A stretch of 64,000 nucleotides of DNA from Diphasiastrum complanatum (lineage: Eukaryota > Streptophyta > Lycopodiopsida > Lycopodiales > Lycopodiaceae): contig CM055108.1 of the NCBI GenBank assembly GCA_029204225.1, positions 13,391,955 through 13,455,954 of the forward strand. The letters are read 5' to 3'. Under the pieces are notes generated by a model. It worked only from the letters and a program-made list of their open reading frames with translations. It ran no database searches and had not been told where the DNA came from. Positions 49,690-60,465 of this stretch are shown piece after piece. How positions within the stretch are numbered: the first letter of the stretch is position 1; each line of letters starts with the position of its first letter. Both the position numbers and the translations under genes were made by a program.

Positions 49690-50030
49690 ACTTTGCTAGA
49701 ACACTGATGAAAACGCGAAAATTGTAACACTTAGAAAATGATTTGCAAGGTACCTTCGCCTTTCTATAAGGGCACCTTTGGCTATTGTAGGACACCTTCG
49801 GCATTTGTAGGGCAGTGTTGCATTTTTTGCCTGTCATAACCGTGTAAAAATGCAGTGTCACATTTTTCGTAATTTTTGCCTATTCAAATTTACTTCTTTT
49901 TATGCAGATTGTGCAACTATCGCTTTTCTGGAAGTGTCGCAAAACACTTGGTTACTCAGGATGGCCCAAAGGTAAAAAAGTGACAGTGTCAGGTTTTTCG
50001 CCTATGGAAATTCCCGAGTAAAAATGCAGA
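49690..50030. repeat. Short-motif-rich block related to 34640-34890
   Basis: Irregular repeats of gcaccttt, caccttcgg, gcagtgt(t/c)(g/a)cattttt and gacagtgtcagg. The words resemble those of the block at 34.6-34.9 kb, partly in opposite orientation. It lies between the Copia LTR and the broken end of the Gypsy RT and may be an unclassified LTR. Confidence 0.5.
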
Positions 50031-50124
50031 CTATAGTGCGACAACACGAGTAAAAATACAATAGCATGAATAGAGGCATATTAACATAGGATTTAGGAGA
50101 GTAGGGGAGATAAATCCAACAATC

Positions 50125-50838
50125 TCTAGGTGCTATCTTGACTTGGTTGTATCCACTAAATCCATCCAGAAAACTATAAGCTTCTGCTCCAGCAAGGCGG
50201 TCCAAAATGCTTTCAGTAAAAGGTAACGAAAAGTGATCCTTTCATGTCACTTTGTTCAAGGCCTTGAGATTCACACAAATTCTCAATTTTCCATTCTTCT
50301 TAGGAATAATGACAATCGGTGAAACTCATTCGGTATGCTCAATCTCATAAATGAAATCGGCGTCAAGCAATCTCTGAAGCTCTTTCTTTATAAGATCCAC
50401 AACATTAGGATTACAACGATAGAACTTTGTAACCTTTGGAATTGCATCATGTATTAAAGGTATAGTATGCTCAATAACTGACGTCGGAATACCCTTGAGA
50501 TCTTTATAAGTCCATGCAAAGCAATCTTGATATTTAATAAGCAATGTTTGTGGCTCATAAAACTTTTTTGGTTCCGCAAGATTAATAGGTTGTGTCCATC
50601 ATAAACATCTTTCGATTCTGGCACTTGTTCTTCAGGTTCATGATGTGCTTTTGGTAACATGATAACCACATCATCCAATGTATATCGTTTAAAATGCTCG
50701 GGCGTATCATGCTAAACTTCATTTGCTTGTTCATTGTCAAAAAGATTAGTCTTGGATCTTCGCTTAGCTTTCTTAGCAAGAATCGATCGTGGAGGCGATG
50801 ACTTCCAAGAAGATGGAGCCTTCTTTGAAGGTGAAGAC
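50125..50838 (-). mobile_element. Ty3/Gypsy element, reverse-transcriptase part (left of the Copia insertion)
   Basis: Minus strand: YQDCFAWTYKDLKGIPTSVI, EHTIPLIHDAIP, KKELQRLLDADFIYEIEHTE, then a stop, SPIVIIPKKNGKLRICVNLK, ALNKVT, ILDRLAGAEAYSFLDGFSGY and NQVKIAPRD. These are the first motifs of Gypsy RT (VVPKKDGxxRxCVDYR, FSxLDxxSGYxQI). The frame breaks at about 50125, before the YxDD box, so the rest of RT, RNase H and integrase are missing. It belongs with the protease region at 55290-56815, from which it is separated by an inserted Copia element. Confidence 0.88.
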
Positions 50839-51073
50839 AGTTAAAATAGCAATGATTGACTTATACAATGCTTTCTTATTTCGACGGCACCACGTGTGCT
50901 TAGTTCTAGAGTTATCGGGCCATCTTTCTTTTACGAGCCCCTTGAGTGCTTTTTAAGCAACTTATCTTTGTACTTACTTATAAGTTGAATATACAGTTAG
51001 ATGAGAGTAATTTTGTTGTCTTGTCTTGTTGCACTTGACGTTGTGTTGTGGTGATTGATCCGGTCGGGTGTTT
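50839..51073 (+). repeat. 5' LTR of the nested Copia element
   Basis: 235 bases, collinear without gaps with 55052-55286. I count 9 differences, all transitions. It starts AGTTAAAATAGC rather than the usual TG and ends GGGTGTTT. No TGGTATCAGAGC primer site follows. The 5-base flanks (aagac on the left, aaact on the right) do not form a clean target-site duplication. Confidence 0.9.
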
Positions 51074-51906
51074 CACGACGGTTTGTTGGCTAGGAAGCAC
51101 AAAATCGAGTCTGTGGAGATTCGTGGAATAGCTCAAACTGCAAGAAGATTCAGAGGCAAGGGGTTGTCAGCTGAATCAGAGGGCAAGCAAAAAGTGAAGC
51201 CGGAAATCCTTCTGAAGGATTGCTTGGCGTTTGTGATTGGTTTGAATCCAATTGAACACCGTTTGAAGAGCGGTTTGGAGCAGAATATTGCTTGTTGTAG
51301 GACGACCTCAAAGGAATAGGTAGCTGCTCAAATAGACTCTCAAGAAGAGCAGATAAAGCCCAAGAACATCTTCTTCTTTGACAGCTAGGGTTTCAAGTAG
51401 GAAAAATGCAGTTCTCTCTCAACACAAATTCGTTTTTGAAGCTGTGAAGAGCTAGGAGTGGGCGCCCTGCTACTGTTGAGGATGTGTGGAGAGGCCGTGG
51501 GCGGCCGTGGATTAGCCAACGAGCTGGAGTGATGCAAACATTTTTTTTTAAGGCTTGTGTGAGGACATGGAGCTACCATCGCTGCTAGAAAGAGAGAGAG
51601 AGGATCGTCGCGTGCTGTGAGGAGGAGAAACCCATAGCATCTGGAAGGGGCCCGTGGATACAAGTGTGGGGATCGCTGCACAGAAGCTGTAGTATCTGTT
51701 AGATCTCGTGGAGTTTACATCCATGGTAAAGATTACAAGAGGGAGGGTGACTGGGAGCTGCAGGATTGAGGATAACCCTTAGATGGGCTTTGAAATGGTC
51801 TTGAAGAATTGAAAGACAAAATAGGCCTTCTTTTCATTAAAGATTTTCAAGCTGAAAAAATTGTTGGGTCCCAAGTTTTGTGAAAGGTAAAGTTTCTTCA
51901 CACTGA

Positions 51907-54900
51907 AGAAACAGTTCAAAAACCCAAATTGTCTTTGATGAAACGCATAGGTATGACGATGAAGACCATGCAAGTGGTGAAAGCATCAAAAGACTTCCCA
52001 CAATTTTGGAGGAAGAAAATGAAGAAGATGCTCCACAAAATTATGCACGTGAAGATGAGAGTCGAGAGGGCGAATATGAAAGGACTCCACCTATTCAAGA
52101 GCCTAGGGGGAGGTACTTGCCAATAGGAGCAATAAAGGAGAAACCAGTTGGAAGTAAGAGACATTACTTAGACACTCCTTGGGATACATACTCTCCACGT
52201 AGTGTATCACCCAAATCTAAGATACCAAAATGGTATGAAAAGATCACGAAGGACGCAAAGCTAAATCAACCAGGATCTAGTACACAAGAAAAAATGAGAA
52301 GATCAACGTGGGAAAAGAAGTCTCCTGATCGTTATCATGTGAACTATGCCCTAATGACTGACATTTTGAAGTGTCAAGAGCCATCAACGTTTGATGAGGC
52401 AAAAGATCACAAAGAATGGCAAAGGGCAATGGAAGAGGAAACAGATTATATCCACAGGCATGATACATGGGAGTTGGTTGATCTACCACTTGGAAAGAAA
52501 CCCATTGACAACAAATGGGTGTTTAGAACAAAGTTTCATGCGGATGGCACGATAGCAAAGCATAAGGCACGCCTAGTAGTGAAGGGTTATGAGCAAAGCA
52601 AAGGAATTGACTATGAAGTGACATTTGCTCCAGTGGCTAAGTGGACTACGCTATGTCTTATCATTTCCTTAGCATCTCATTTTGGGTGGAAGATCCATCA
52701 AATGGATGTGAAGTCCGCATTTTTGAATGGTGACTTAGAGGAAGAAGTTTACATGGTCCAACTGCAAGGCTTCATGGCAAAAGGGCAAGAACAGAGGGTA
52801 TGTAAACTACACAAAGCACTTTATGGCCTTAAGCAAGTGCCACGCGCATGGTATGGACGCATTAACAATTACTTTCTTTCTCATGGGTTTGTAAGAACAA
52901 ATTCAGATCCAAATCTTTATGTTCTTATAAATGATGACAACATTGCCTTGATTGTACTTTACGTTGATGATATCATTATCACGGGCAATGATGAGAACCT
53001 CACTCGTTCTATCAAAGCCAACTTATGCAAGCAGTTTGAGATGACAGGTTTAGATCTTATGCACTATTGCTTGGGTGTCGAAGTATGGCAAAGTGGCAGT
53101 GATATCAGGTTATGTCAAAACAAGTATGTGGGCAAAATATTGGAGAGATTTCACATGACAGAGTGCAAACCTTCCATCACCCCTTGCGAAGCTGGTAAAA
53201 CATTATCTCGTATTGATGATAGTGCACATGTTGACGCTACTCTATTTCGTCAGCTAGTTGGGAGTTTGATATATCTTACGACTACATGTCTAGATATCTG
53301 CTATGCTGTAAGTTTGATTAGCCAACTCATGTCATCACCCACTATGGACCATTGGAAAGCTGCAAAAAGGATTTTGAGATATGTGAAAGGTACACCTAAC
53401 CTTGGCCTAATCTACAAAAGACAAAGTGTTTTACCTAAATTACAGGGTTATGTTGACGCTGATTGGGCAGGAAGTATAGATGATAGAAAGTCGACAACAA
53501 GTTATACCTTCAATTTTGGTAGCGGTTGTTTTTCATGGTCTAGCGAGAGGCAAGATACTATTTCTCTTTCTTTTACAGAAGCCGAATATAAAGCATTGAG
53601 TTCTGCAAAGCATAAGGCACGCCTAGTAGTGAAGGGTTATGAGCAAAGCAAAGGAATTGACTATGAAGTGACATTTGCTCCAGTGGCTAAGTGGACTACG
53701 CTATGTCTTATCATTTCCTTAGCATCTCATTTTGGGTGGAAGATCCATCAAATGGATGTGAAGTCCGCATTTTTGAATGGTGACTTAGAGGAAGAAGTTT
53801 ACATGGTCCAACCGCAAGGCTTCATGACAAAAGGGCAAGAACAAAAGGTATGTAAACTACACAAAGCACTTTATGGCCTTAAGCAAGTGCCACGCGCATG
53901 GTATGGACGCATTAACAATTACTTTCTTTCTCATGGGTTTGTAAGAACAAATTCAGATCCAAATCTTTATGTTCTTATAAATGATGACAACATTGCCTTG
54001 ATTGTACTTTACGTTGATGATATCATTATCACGGGCAATGATGAGAACCTCACTCGTTCTATCAAAGCCAACTTATGCAAGCAGTTTGAGATGACAGGTT
54101 TAGATCTTATGCACTATTGCTTGGGTGTCGAAGTATGGCAAAGTGGCAGTGATATCAGGTTATGTCAAAACAAGTATGTGGGCAAAATATTGGAGAGATT
54201 TCACATGACAGAGTGCAAACCTTCCATCACCCCTTGCGAAGCTGGTAAAACATTATCTCGTATTGATGATAGTGCACATGTTGACGCTACTCTATTTCGT
54301 CAGCTAGTTGGGAGTTTGATATATCTTACGACTACATGTCTAGATATCTGCTATGCTGTAAGTTTGATTAGCCAACTCATGTCATCACCCACTATGGACC
54401 ATTGGAAAGCTGCAAAAAGGATTTTGAGATATGTAAAAGGTACACCTAACCTTGGCCTAATCTACAAAAGACAAAGTGTTTTACCTAAATTACAGGGTTA
54501 TGTTGACGCTGATTGGGCAGGAAGTATAGATGATAGAAAGTCAACAACAAGTTATACCTTCAATTTTGGTAGCGGTTGTTTTTCATGGTCTAGCGAGAGG
54601 CAAGATACTATTTCTCTTTCTTTTACAGAAGCCGAATATAAAGCATTGAGTTCTGCTACCCATGAAGCTATTTGGCTATGTAAGTTGTTACGTGAGATTG
54701 GCATGAAGCAGCTAAATTCTACTGTTATTTTCTATGACAGTCAAAGTGGAATACAATTGGCTAAGAATCCTATCTTTCACACAAGGACAAAACATATTGA
54801 GGTGAAATATCACTTTGTGCGTTAGAAGTTACAATCTGAAGATATAAGTATTGGACATTGTTCTACGTTATTACAAGTTGCTGATATATTTACAAAAGCT

Positions 54901-54960
54901 TTAAGTAAAGAAAAGTTTGAGACTTTTAGAGCCAAACTTGGCTTAGATTTGGTTATGTAA
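51907..54960 (+). CDS. Copia polyprotein segment with two tandem in-frame RT/RNase H copies
   Basis: A frame of 972 codons, open from 51907 to a TAG at 54823, starts mid-polyprotein (QIVFDETHRYDDED) with no ATG of its own being obvious. After WQRAMEEETDYIHRHDTWEL comes RT copy 1 (KHKARLVVKGYEQSKG, MDVKSAFLNGDLEEEVYM, LYGLKQVPRAWYGRI, LIVLYVDDIIITG) and RNase H (YVDADWAGSIDDRKST to TEAEYKALSSA). At that point a second copy of the same 350 residues begins, again with YVDD and DADWAG, and only then the RNase H end (HEAIWLCKLLREIGM). The unit is exactly 1050 bases (52557-53606 and 53607-54656) with 6 differences. After the TAG the frame continues SEDISIGH, ADIFTKALSKEKFETFRAKL to 54960. Normal Copia pol has one RT and one RNase H. 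Confidence 0.93.
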
Positions 54961-55051
54961 AAAGCCTTTACTTGTAATACTATCATGGAGGTATGTTCCA
55001 TGAATAGAGTAAACTCTAAAACAAAGAAAGACGTTGATCATTGAGGGAGAG

Positions 55052-55286
55052 AGTTAAAATAGCAATGATCGACTTATACAGTGCTTTCTTATTTCGACGG
55101 CACCACGTGTGCTTAGTTCTAGAGTTATCGGGCCATCTTTCTTTTATGAGCCCCTTGAGTGCTTTTTAAGCAACTTATCTTTGTACTTACTTATGAGTTG
55201 AATATACAGTTAGATGAGAGTAATTCTGCTGTCTTGTCTTGTTGCACTTGACATTGTGTTGTGGTGACTGATCCGATCGGGTGTTT
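55052..55286 (+). repeat. 3' LTR of the nested Copia element
   Basis: It matches 50839-51073 base for base in length, with 9 transitions. It is preceded by the purine tract at 55043-55053, as expected for a 3' LTR. Confidence 0.9.
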
Positions 55287-55289
55287 AAA

Positions 55290-56815
55290 CTATGTTTTCT
55301 TAACTAAGACTTCTTAAATAGTGATGTCTTGCGAGAACTCTGACTGACTTGCAGAATCATCCTTGAGTTTCCCTTTGTCTTTATCCAATAAAGGTGGCAC
55401 AGTCTTCAAATCAATCTTTTGAGGTGGAGTTTCCCATTTCAGGACCGTATTATAATGTTACTTAGCTTGCTTCTTCGTCATTGATCCTGTGATCCTGTCT
55501 TCCTTCCATATAACTGTTTTTGACGGTTTTGTTGTTGGTTCATTGGGAGTATTACACATTCCAATTCTGGTCGGATCCATGTGATTTAGAATCTGCTCAT
55601 CAGTAAGTTCCGCATTGTCATCATAAGTCAAGGCATGACTCAAAAGATTGAGTTCATCTTCAATCGGGTCTGGTATGAGCTTCGTTGATATCCAAGCTAC
55701 GTTCAACATGTTCAATGGAAAAGTGACCGGTGTATCCAAAGTTTGATCCAGTAATGAAATCTCGCTCAAGTCGGACTGATTATCTTGTTGACACATATAT
55801 CCTGCTATACAATCAATTGTTGCAAGAGCTTGATTCCAGTTGACATTATCAGTTTGAGAGTCATAATGTACTCTCCAATTTTTTTACTGGTCGATCACAT
55901 GTATGATCCATTGTTGATGAATCATCATCCTCTTTTTGAACCACTGGTTTGATAGTCCAAGTTATAAGATCAACTTTGACTACACGTTCACGATTTTCAA
56001 AAGTGACTTTCCCTGTACTCCAGTTATGAATTACTTGTGCAACTCGTAACCATGGGCGTCCTAGTAGGACTCGGTAGACATTTGGTGCTTCCGGTAAGTC
56101 CAACAAAAGTAATGACGAACTGAACTCTGGCAATTCTAACATGTATATCTTCAACCATTCCCCGTGGACGGACTGTCGTCTAATCAACCAACTTAATGGC
56201 AAAAGTCGCATGCTTTATCCTTGTAAGGCCCCATTTTGCACATAGCTTTGTAGAAATAAGGTTAACTCCTGAACCGCCATCTATCACGGCTGCTATGTTA
56301 GAAAATTGCTTATGTTGTATCGGTCGGGTGATATTTTTTTACTCACTTTCCCAAGTTGCTCTGACATGGAGTACTTCATTAAATTCTTCAAATCCAGCAC
56401 AAAAAAGTGATTTTTGATGGACTTCTGGTTCAGCTTGAATTAATTTTTGCGCTAATACTTCTTTTGCTTTTGGCACCAACTTTAGAAACTCTCCCAACGT
56501 AAAATTGATCTTATTAGACAAGATATTCATGAGGAGTTCTGACTGCAATGCTTTCGGTTTAGTCATTTTGAAGGGTTATTCATGATGATGCAACTGAACA
56601 TTCATATCTGTACATGGATTGTTTGGTGATTGCGTTGGTGAAGAATGAACTTCAGCTGCTGCTTTAGCGGCTTCAAGTTCCTCTTCTTCTTGCAAATGTT
56701 TAATCCATTGCCTCATATCCTAGTACCTTCTTTTTTCTACATGGAGATTTGGATAGAGTCCAGATGTTGTTGGTATATCAGTTAATGGTATAGAATCAAC
56801 AAGGGATCTGTTATG
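55290..56815 (-). mobile_element. Ty3/Gypsy element, gag end and protease part (right of the Copia insertion)
   Basis: Minus strand from about 56815: YQDMRQWIKHLQEEEELEAA (gag end), then KALQSELLMNILSNKINFTL, the retropepsin-like site AAVIDGGSGVNLISTKLCAK, and FAIKLVD. In the frame of 56211-55861 follow LLLLDLPEAPNVYRVLLGRP and WLRVAQVIHNWSTGKVTFE, the second protease half typical of plant Gypsy elements. 55796-55458 is a linker without known motifs. The reading continues in the RT block at 50838-50125 once the Copia insertion is removed. Stops and frame shifts are present. No Gypsy LTR was recognised. Confidence 0.85.
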
Positions 56816-56821
56816 TCGTTA

Positions 56822-57462
56822 AGAAAAATTCGAGTCTTGAAAAATTCAAGTTGTTACAAAAATTTGAGTCGATTGAAACATTTGAGTCATTGGAAAAATT
56901 TGAGACATTGAAAAAATTCAAGTCGTTTGAAAAAATCAGGTCATTTGTAAAATTCTGTCTTTTGAAAAAATTCGATTAATTGAAAAATTCGAGTTATTGG
57001 AAAAATATAATCATTTGAAAAAATTCGATCCATTACAAAAATTCTCTTCGTTCTGAAAAAAACTCGAGTCGTCTGAAAAATTTGAGTCATTGGAAAAATT
57101 CGAGTCTTTTCAAAAATTCGAGTCTTTCCAAAAAATTGACTCATCCCAAAAATTTGAGTCTTTGGCAAAATTCGAGTCAATGGAAAAAATCATGTCATTG
57201 ACAAAATTTGGTCATTGGAAAAAAATTCGAGTCATTGGAAAAATACGATCCTTTGGAAAAATTCGATTCATTAAAAGAATTTGAGTTTTTCCATAAAATT
57301 CGAGTCTCGAAAAATTCAAGTTGTCCGAAAAATTTGAGGCTTTGAAAAAATTTGAGTCCCTGGAGAAATTCAAGTATTTTGAAAAATTCGAGTCTTTGAA
57401 AAAAATCGAGTCTTCCAAAAAATTCGAGGCTTTCGAAAAAATTCAAATTGTTTCGAAAAATC
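56822..57462. repeat. 18-base-period minisatellite with coding-compatible hexapeptide repeat
   Basis: About 35 degenerate units of roughly 18 bases with consensus like GAAAAATTCGAGTCNTTN. Reading plus-strand frames gives hexapeptides (KFESFQ, KFESLA, KIRSFG); minus-strand frames give (KTRIFE, MTQIFQ, LEFFKI). Units vary from 17 to 19 bases, so no frame stays open across the whole array. It abuts the start of the Gypsy gag remnant. Confidence 0.9.
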
Positions 57463-57469
57463 GTCATGC

Positions 57470-58240
57470 AATGTAATCCTTGACATTCATAACTAAAGTG
57501 ATACTTTCAAATCAATTGAGTCCAAAAACACAAAAAAGTTTTTTATTGGCATTGGTAGAGCATACAATGAGGAAATATTTCCAAGATGGAGTCACATCCA
57601 AAGATGATCCCTTTACAACAACTTTTGAATGTTGAAATTTATATAAAACTCCAATCCATTTTTGTCCATTGGGTGATACATTGAATACATATATCAATCA
57701 TTGTGTAAAAAAAAGTACATATAAGTGTAATCTCAAATGGAACTACATAAAACTTATGCAACTGAAAGATTATTGAAAATTTTAACCCATTGCATTCAAT
57801 GTGCGAACCCACTTCTTTGACAACTCGGAAAGTCTCTTATAAATCGTATGTATATTTGCTTGAATGCTGCTTCAACAACAAATTGCTATATCTTGAACAT
57901 GGAAAAGCGAGTCCTCTTTTTGTTGTGGGCTGGCTAATTTCAATTCTTTCTTCAAATAAGCATAATTATCATTTCAACCCCAATTACCGACTTTATTGTT
58001 GGATGCTGGAGGGTGGATCAACAATTCTCGTCAGCATCTGGGCTGAGATCTGTTGGATGCAAGTTGTACAGCTATGTCTAGAAATATTCCTGCCAGGGTA
58101 GTGCATACTTCAAAAAGATTTAATGTTCTCTGTGTTTTGAGGCTTGTGATTGCCGCTGCTAAGAGCCTCTGCATGCCGATTTTTAAAATGATACTTCCGA
58201 TTTCACATGTCTTGATAAATTTTCCTTTGACATCTTCCAT
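57470..58240. other. Unassigned stretch between the minisatellite and a Copia fragment
   Basis: Minus-strand frames at 58240-58031 (KFIKTCEIGSIILKIGMQRL, then EVCTTLAGIFLDIAVQLA) and about 57960-57790 (YLKKELKLASPQQKEDSLFH, IYKRLSELSKKWVRTLNAMG) have protein-like composition on the same strand, but I recognise no family and did not find consistent splice sites. They could be exons of a broken host gene interrupted by the Copia copy at 58240. Confidence 0.35.
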
Positions 58241-59675
58241 CCAACAAGCACACCATTGGTTGCAAGTGGGTTTTTCGAATTACGTATAATCAAGATGGCA
58301 CAATCAACAAGTACAAGGCTAGGCTTTGTGCTAAAGGTTTTGCTCAAGTTTATGGACTTGATTATGAGAAGACTTTTGCTCCAGTTGCAAAGATGGTATC
58401 AATTAGAATCATAACTTCTCTTGTTTGTTTTTTTGATTGGCAAGTTCTTCAACTAGATGTCTCTAATGCATTTCTGAATGGGTATCTACAAGAAGAGATT
58501 TATATGGATCAGCCTATTGGGTTCATCCATGACAAAGAAAAAGTTTGTTTGCTCTTCAAGAGTTTATATGGATTGAAGCAAGCTCCAAGGTCATGGTATT
58601 CTCGACTTAACACCTTTCTTGAGTCACTAGGAATTCATCTTAGTAACTATGATCCTTCCTTATATGTCAAGTTTTTTGATAAAAATATTGTCATCCTTCT
58701 TATTTATGTTGATGATATCATTCTGACAGGAAGTTGTATCAAGTTAGTTGAGGAAACCAAGATTGCACTTGGAAAAGAGTTCAAGATGCAAGATCCTAGA
58801 AAAATTCACTATATTCTAGGATTAGAGATTGACTTTCTTAAACTTTTGTATGTCAATCCAAGTATGCTCTTTCAATGTTAAAGAAGTTCAATATGTTTAA
58901 TTGTAAGAGTATAAAAACCCCTATGGAGCAAAATGTAATAGACTCTAACAAAGGTGATGAAAGATCCTTCGTGGACATCACACTTTTTAGAAGTCTTATA
59001 GGCTCCTTAATTTGGCTCACAATAACTAGACCTGACATAAGCTTTAGTGTTCATAAGTTGATCCAGGCTATGCAAAATCCTACTATTTATCATTGGAAAA
59101 TGGCCAAGAGAGTGCTTAGATATATATCTTCAACTTTTGATTTTGGTTTATTGTATAAAAGTGAAGATCTTTCTATTATTGGTTATTCTGACTCGGATTT
59201 TGCAAGTGATAGAGCATATAAAAAATTTACAAGTGCTTATGTCATATATCTTGGAGGAAACTTGATATCTTGGCTTTCCAAAAAGCAAGATACTGTATAA
59301 CTCTCATCATGTGAAGCTGAGTACAAGGCACTCACTACAACAACAAAGGAAGTGCTTTGGATCAAGAGGTTACTAGTGGAGCTAAAGATAATCATGGAAG
59401 AGGATCTACCTATGATCATGTGTGACAACATTTCAGCCCAAGCCCTTGCCAACAACCCGATATTCCATGCAAGGAGCAAGCATATCGAAGTTGCACACCA
59501 CTTCGTGAGAGAGAAGCTCATTGGAGGTGAAATCAAATTGGAGCACATCGACACATCATTTGGTATTGCTGATATGCTCACCAAACATTTGAGCAAAAGT
59601 TCCTTCATCAAGCATAGAGCCAATCTTGGAGTTATACCAAGATCCATGTTCAAAATCAATATAGATTATTTTTAG
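58240..59675 (+). mobile_element. 5'-truncated Ty1/Copia element: RT and RNase H
   Basis: The match starts abruptly at TIGCKWVFRITYNQDGTINK and continues YKARLCAKGFAQVYGLDYEK, LDVSNAFLNGYLQEEIYMDQ, LYGLKQAPRSWYSRLN, LIYVDDIILTGS, QDPRKIHYILGLEI. After a frame break come LIGSLIWLTITRPDISFSVH and the RNase H (SDSDFASDRAYKKFTSAYVI). A TAA at 59298 interrupts before SSCEAEYKALTTTTKEVLWI, and the end is HARSKHIEVAHHFVREKLIG ... ADMLTKHLSKSSFIKHRA. Sequence upstream of 58240 is unrelated. A purine tract and 3' LTR follow. Confidence 0.92.
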
Positions 59676-59682
59676 GAGGAGT

Positions 59683-60465
59683 GTTAAAATTGAATCCATA
59701 TTGATTTCTTGGCTTGCTACAAATATTGTACCATGCAAGTATGTAGTTCATAAATGCAAAATGTCAAGTTTGGCCCAAATAGAACTCGAGCTACATGAAT
59801 ATGTAATATCTAGATTGATGAGTACAACTTGCATATAGTTTGTAGACATAGAATTAGCAAAGTCATGCTTGTAGAAATGAGGCAATTCACATGCATTAAT
59901 TGTAAGTGATCCATAGTGACATGCAAGGCATGCACAAAGTGTAATGGACACATGCATGATGATTTGGACATTTCTAGTTAGAACTAGCACACTTGTAAAA
60001 AGTTGGTAGAATTTCATGCATGGAAAGTGACAAATGTCACATAGACTCTAGATGTCACTTTAGATGTCATTTTGTAATGAATGGATGTGGTTCTACCTCA
60101 AGCTACCTCAAACTCCATAAATATGTGTAGCTCTCCTCACAATCAATGATGAAGAACCAAAGTTTTGTAGCTATCTCATGTCATTTTGGATCTAAACAAT
60201 TTTGCTTGTTATCTCTCTACTTTTCTCTCTCTAACTCGTGTTGAAGCTAATGCTTATACACTAATATCTTGTACTTTTGCTCATTATTGATTCATTACTA
60301 TCATATTCTGTTGCTTAGAATGCTAGATTGTGGTTAAGCCATTTCTTCTGAACTAGATCTTGTTAATCAATCTTGAATCGGGTTATTGTGCTAATCACAA
60401 AGCTTAATTAGATCCATCATACTTGTGGACATTCCCCACACATGTGAAATCTGGAAATTTTGTCA
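59683..60465 (+). repeat. Putative 3' LTR of the truncated Copia element
   Basis: It begins TGTTAAAATTGAATCC directly after a purine-rich aggaggag, eight bases past the pol stop, as expected for a 3' LTR. A TATA-like ccataaatatgtg lies at about 60115. The right limit (near tttgtca, 60465) is a guess because no 5' LTR remains. Confidence 0.65.

Larger units (their letters stand above)
50839..55286 (+). mobile_element. LTR-flanked Ty1/Copia element nested in a Gypsy element, with duplicated RT/RNase H
   Basis: Two 235-base LTRs (50839-51073 and 55052-55286) bound a 4448-base element on the plus strand, inside a Gypsy element on the minus strand. 51074-51906 has no recognisable gag, protease or integrase; an 83-codon frame from 51068 shows no motif. 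51907-54960 encodes the integrase-RT linker, RT and RNase H, the last two partly in two tandem copies (next entry). A purine run (gagggagagag, 55043-55053) before the 3' LTR is the expected polypurine tract. Without gag-protease-integrase the element could not move by itself. Confidence 0.9.

Noticed and set aside
51068-51319. 83-codon frame just after the Copia 5' LTR as gag
   Set aside because: It shows none of the gag signatures (LxGxNYxxW, zinc knuckle) seen in the other Copia copies of this window.
56822-57462. CRISPR-like array
   Set aside because: Units are contiguous, degenerate and about 18 bases long with no unique spacers. It is a minisatellite in a plant genome.
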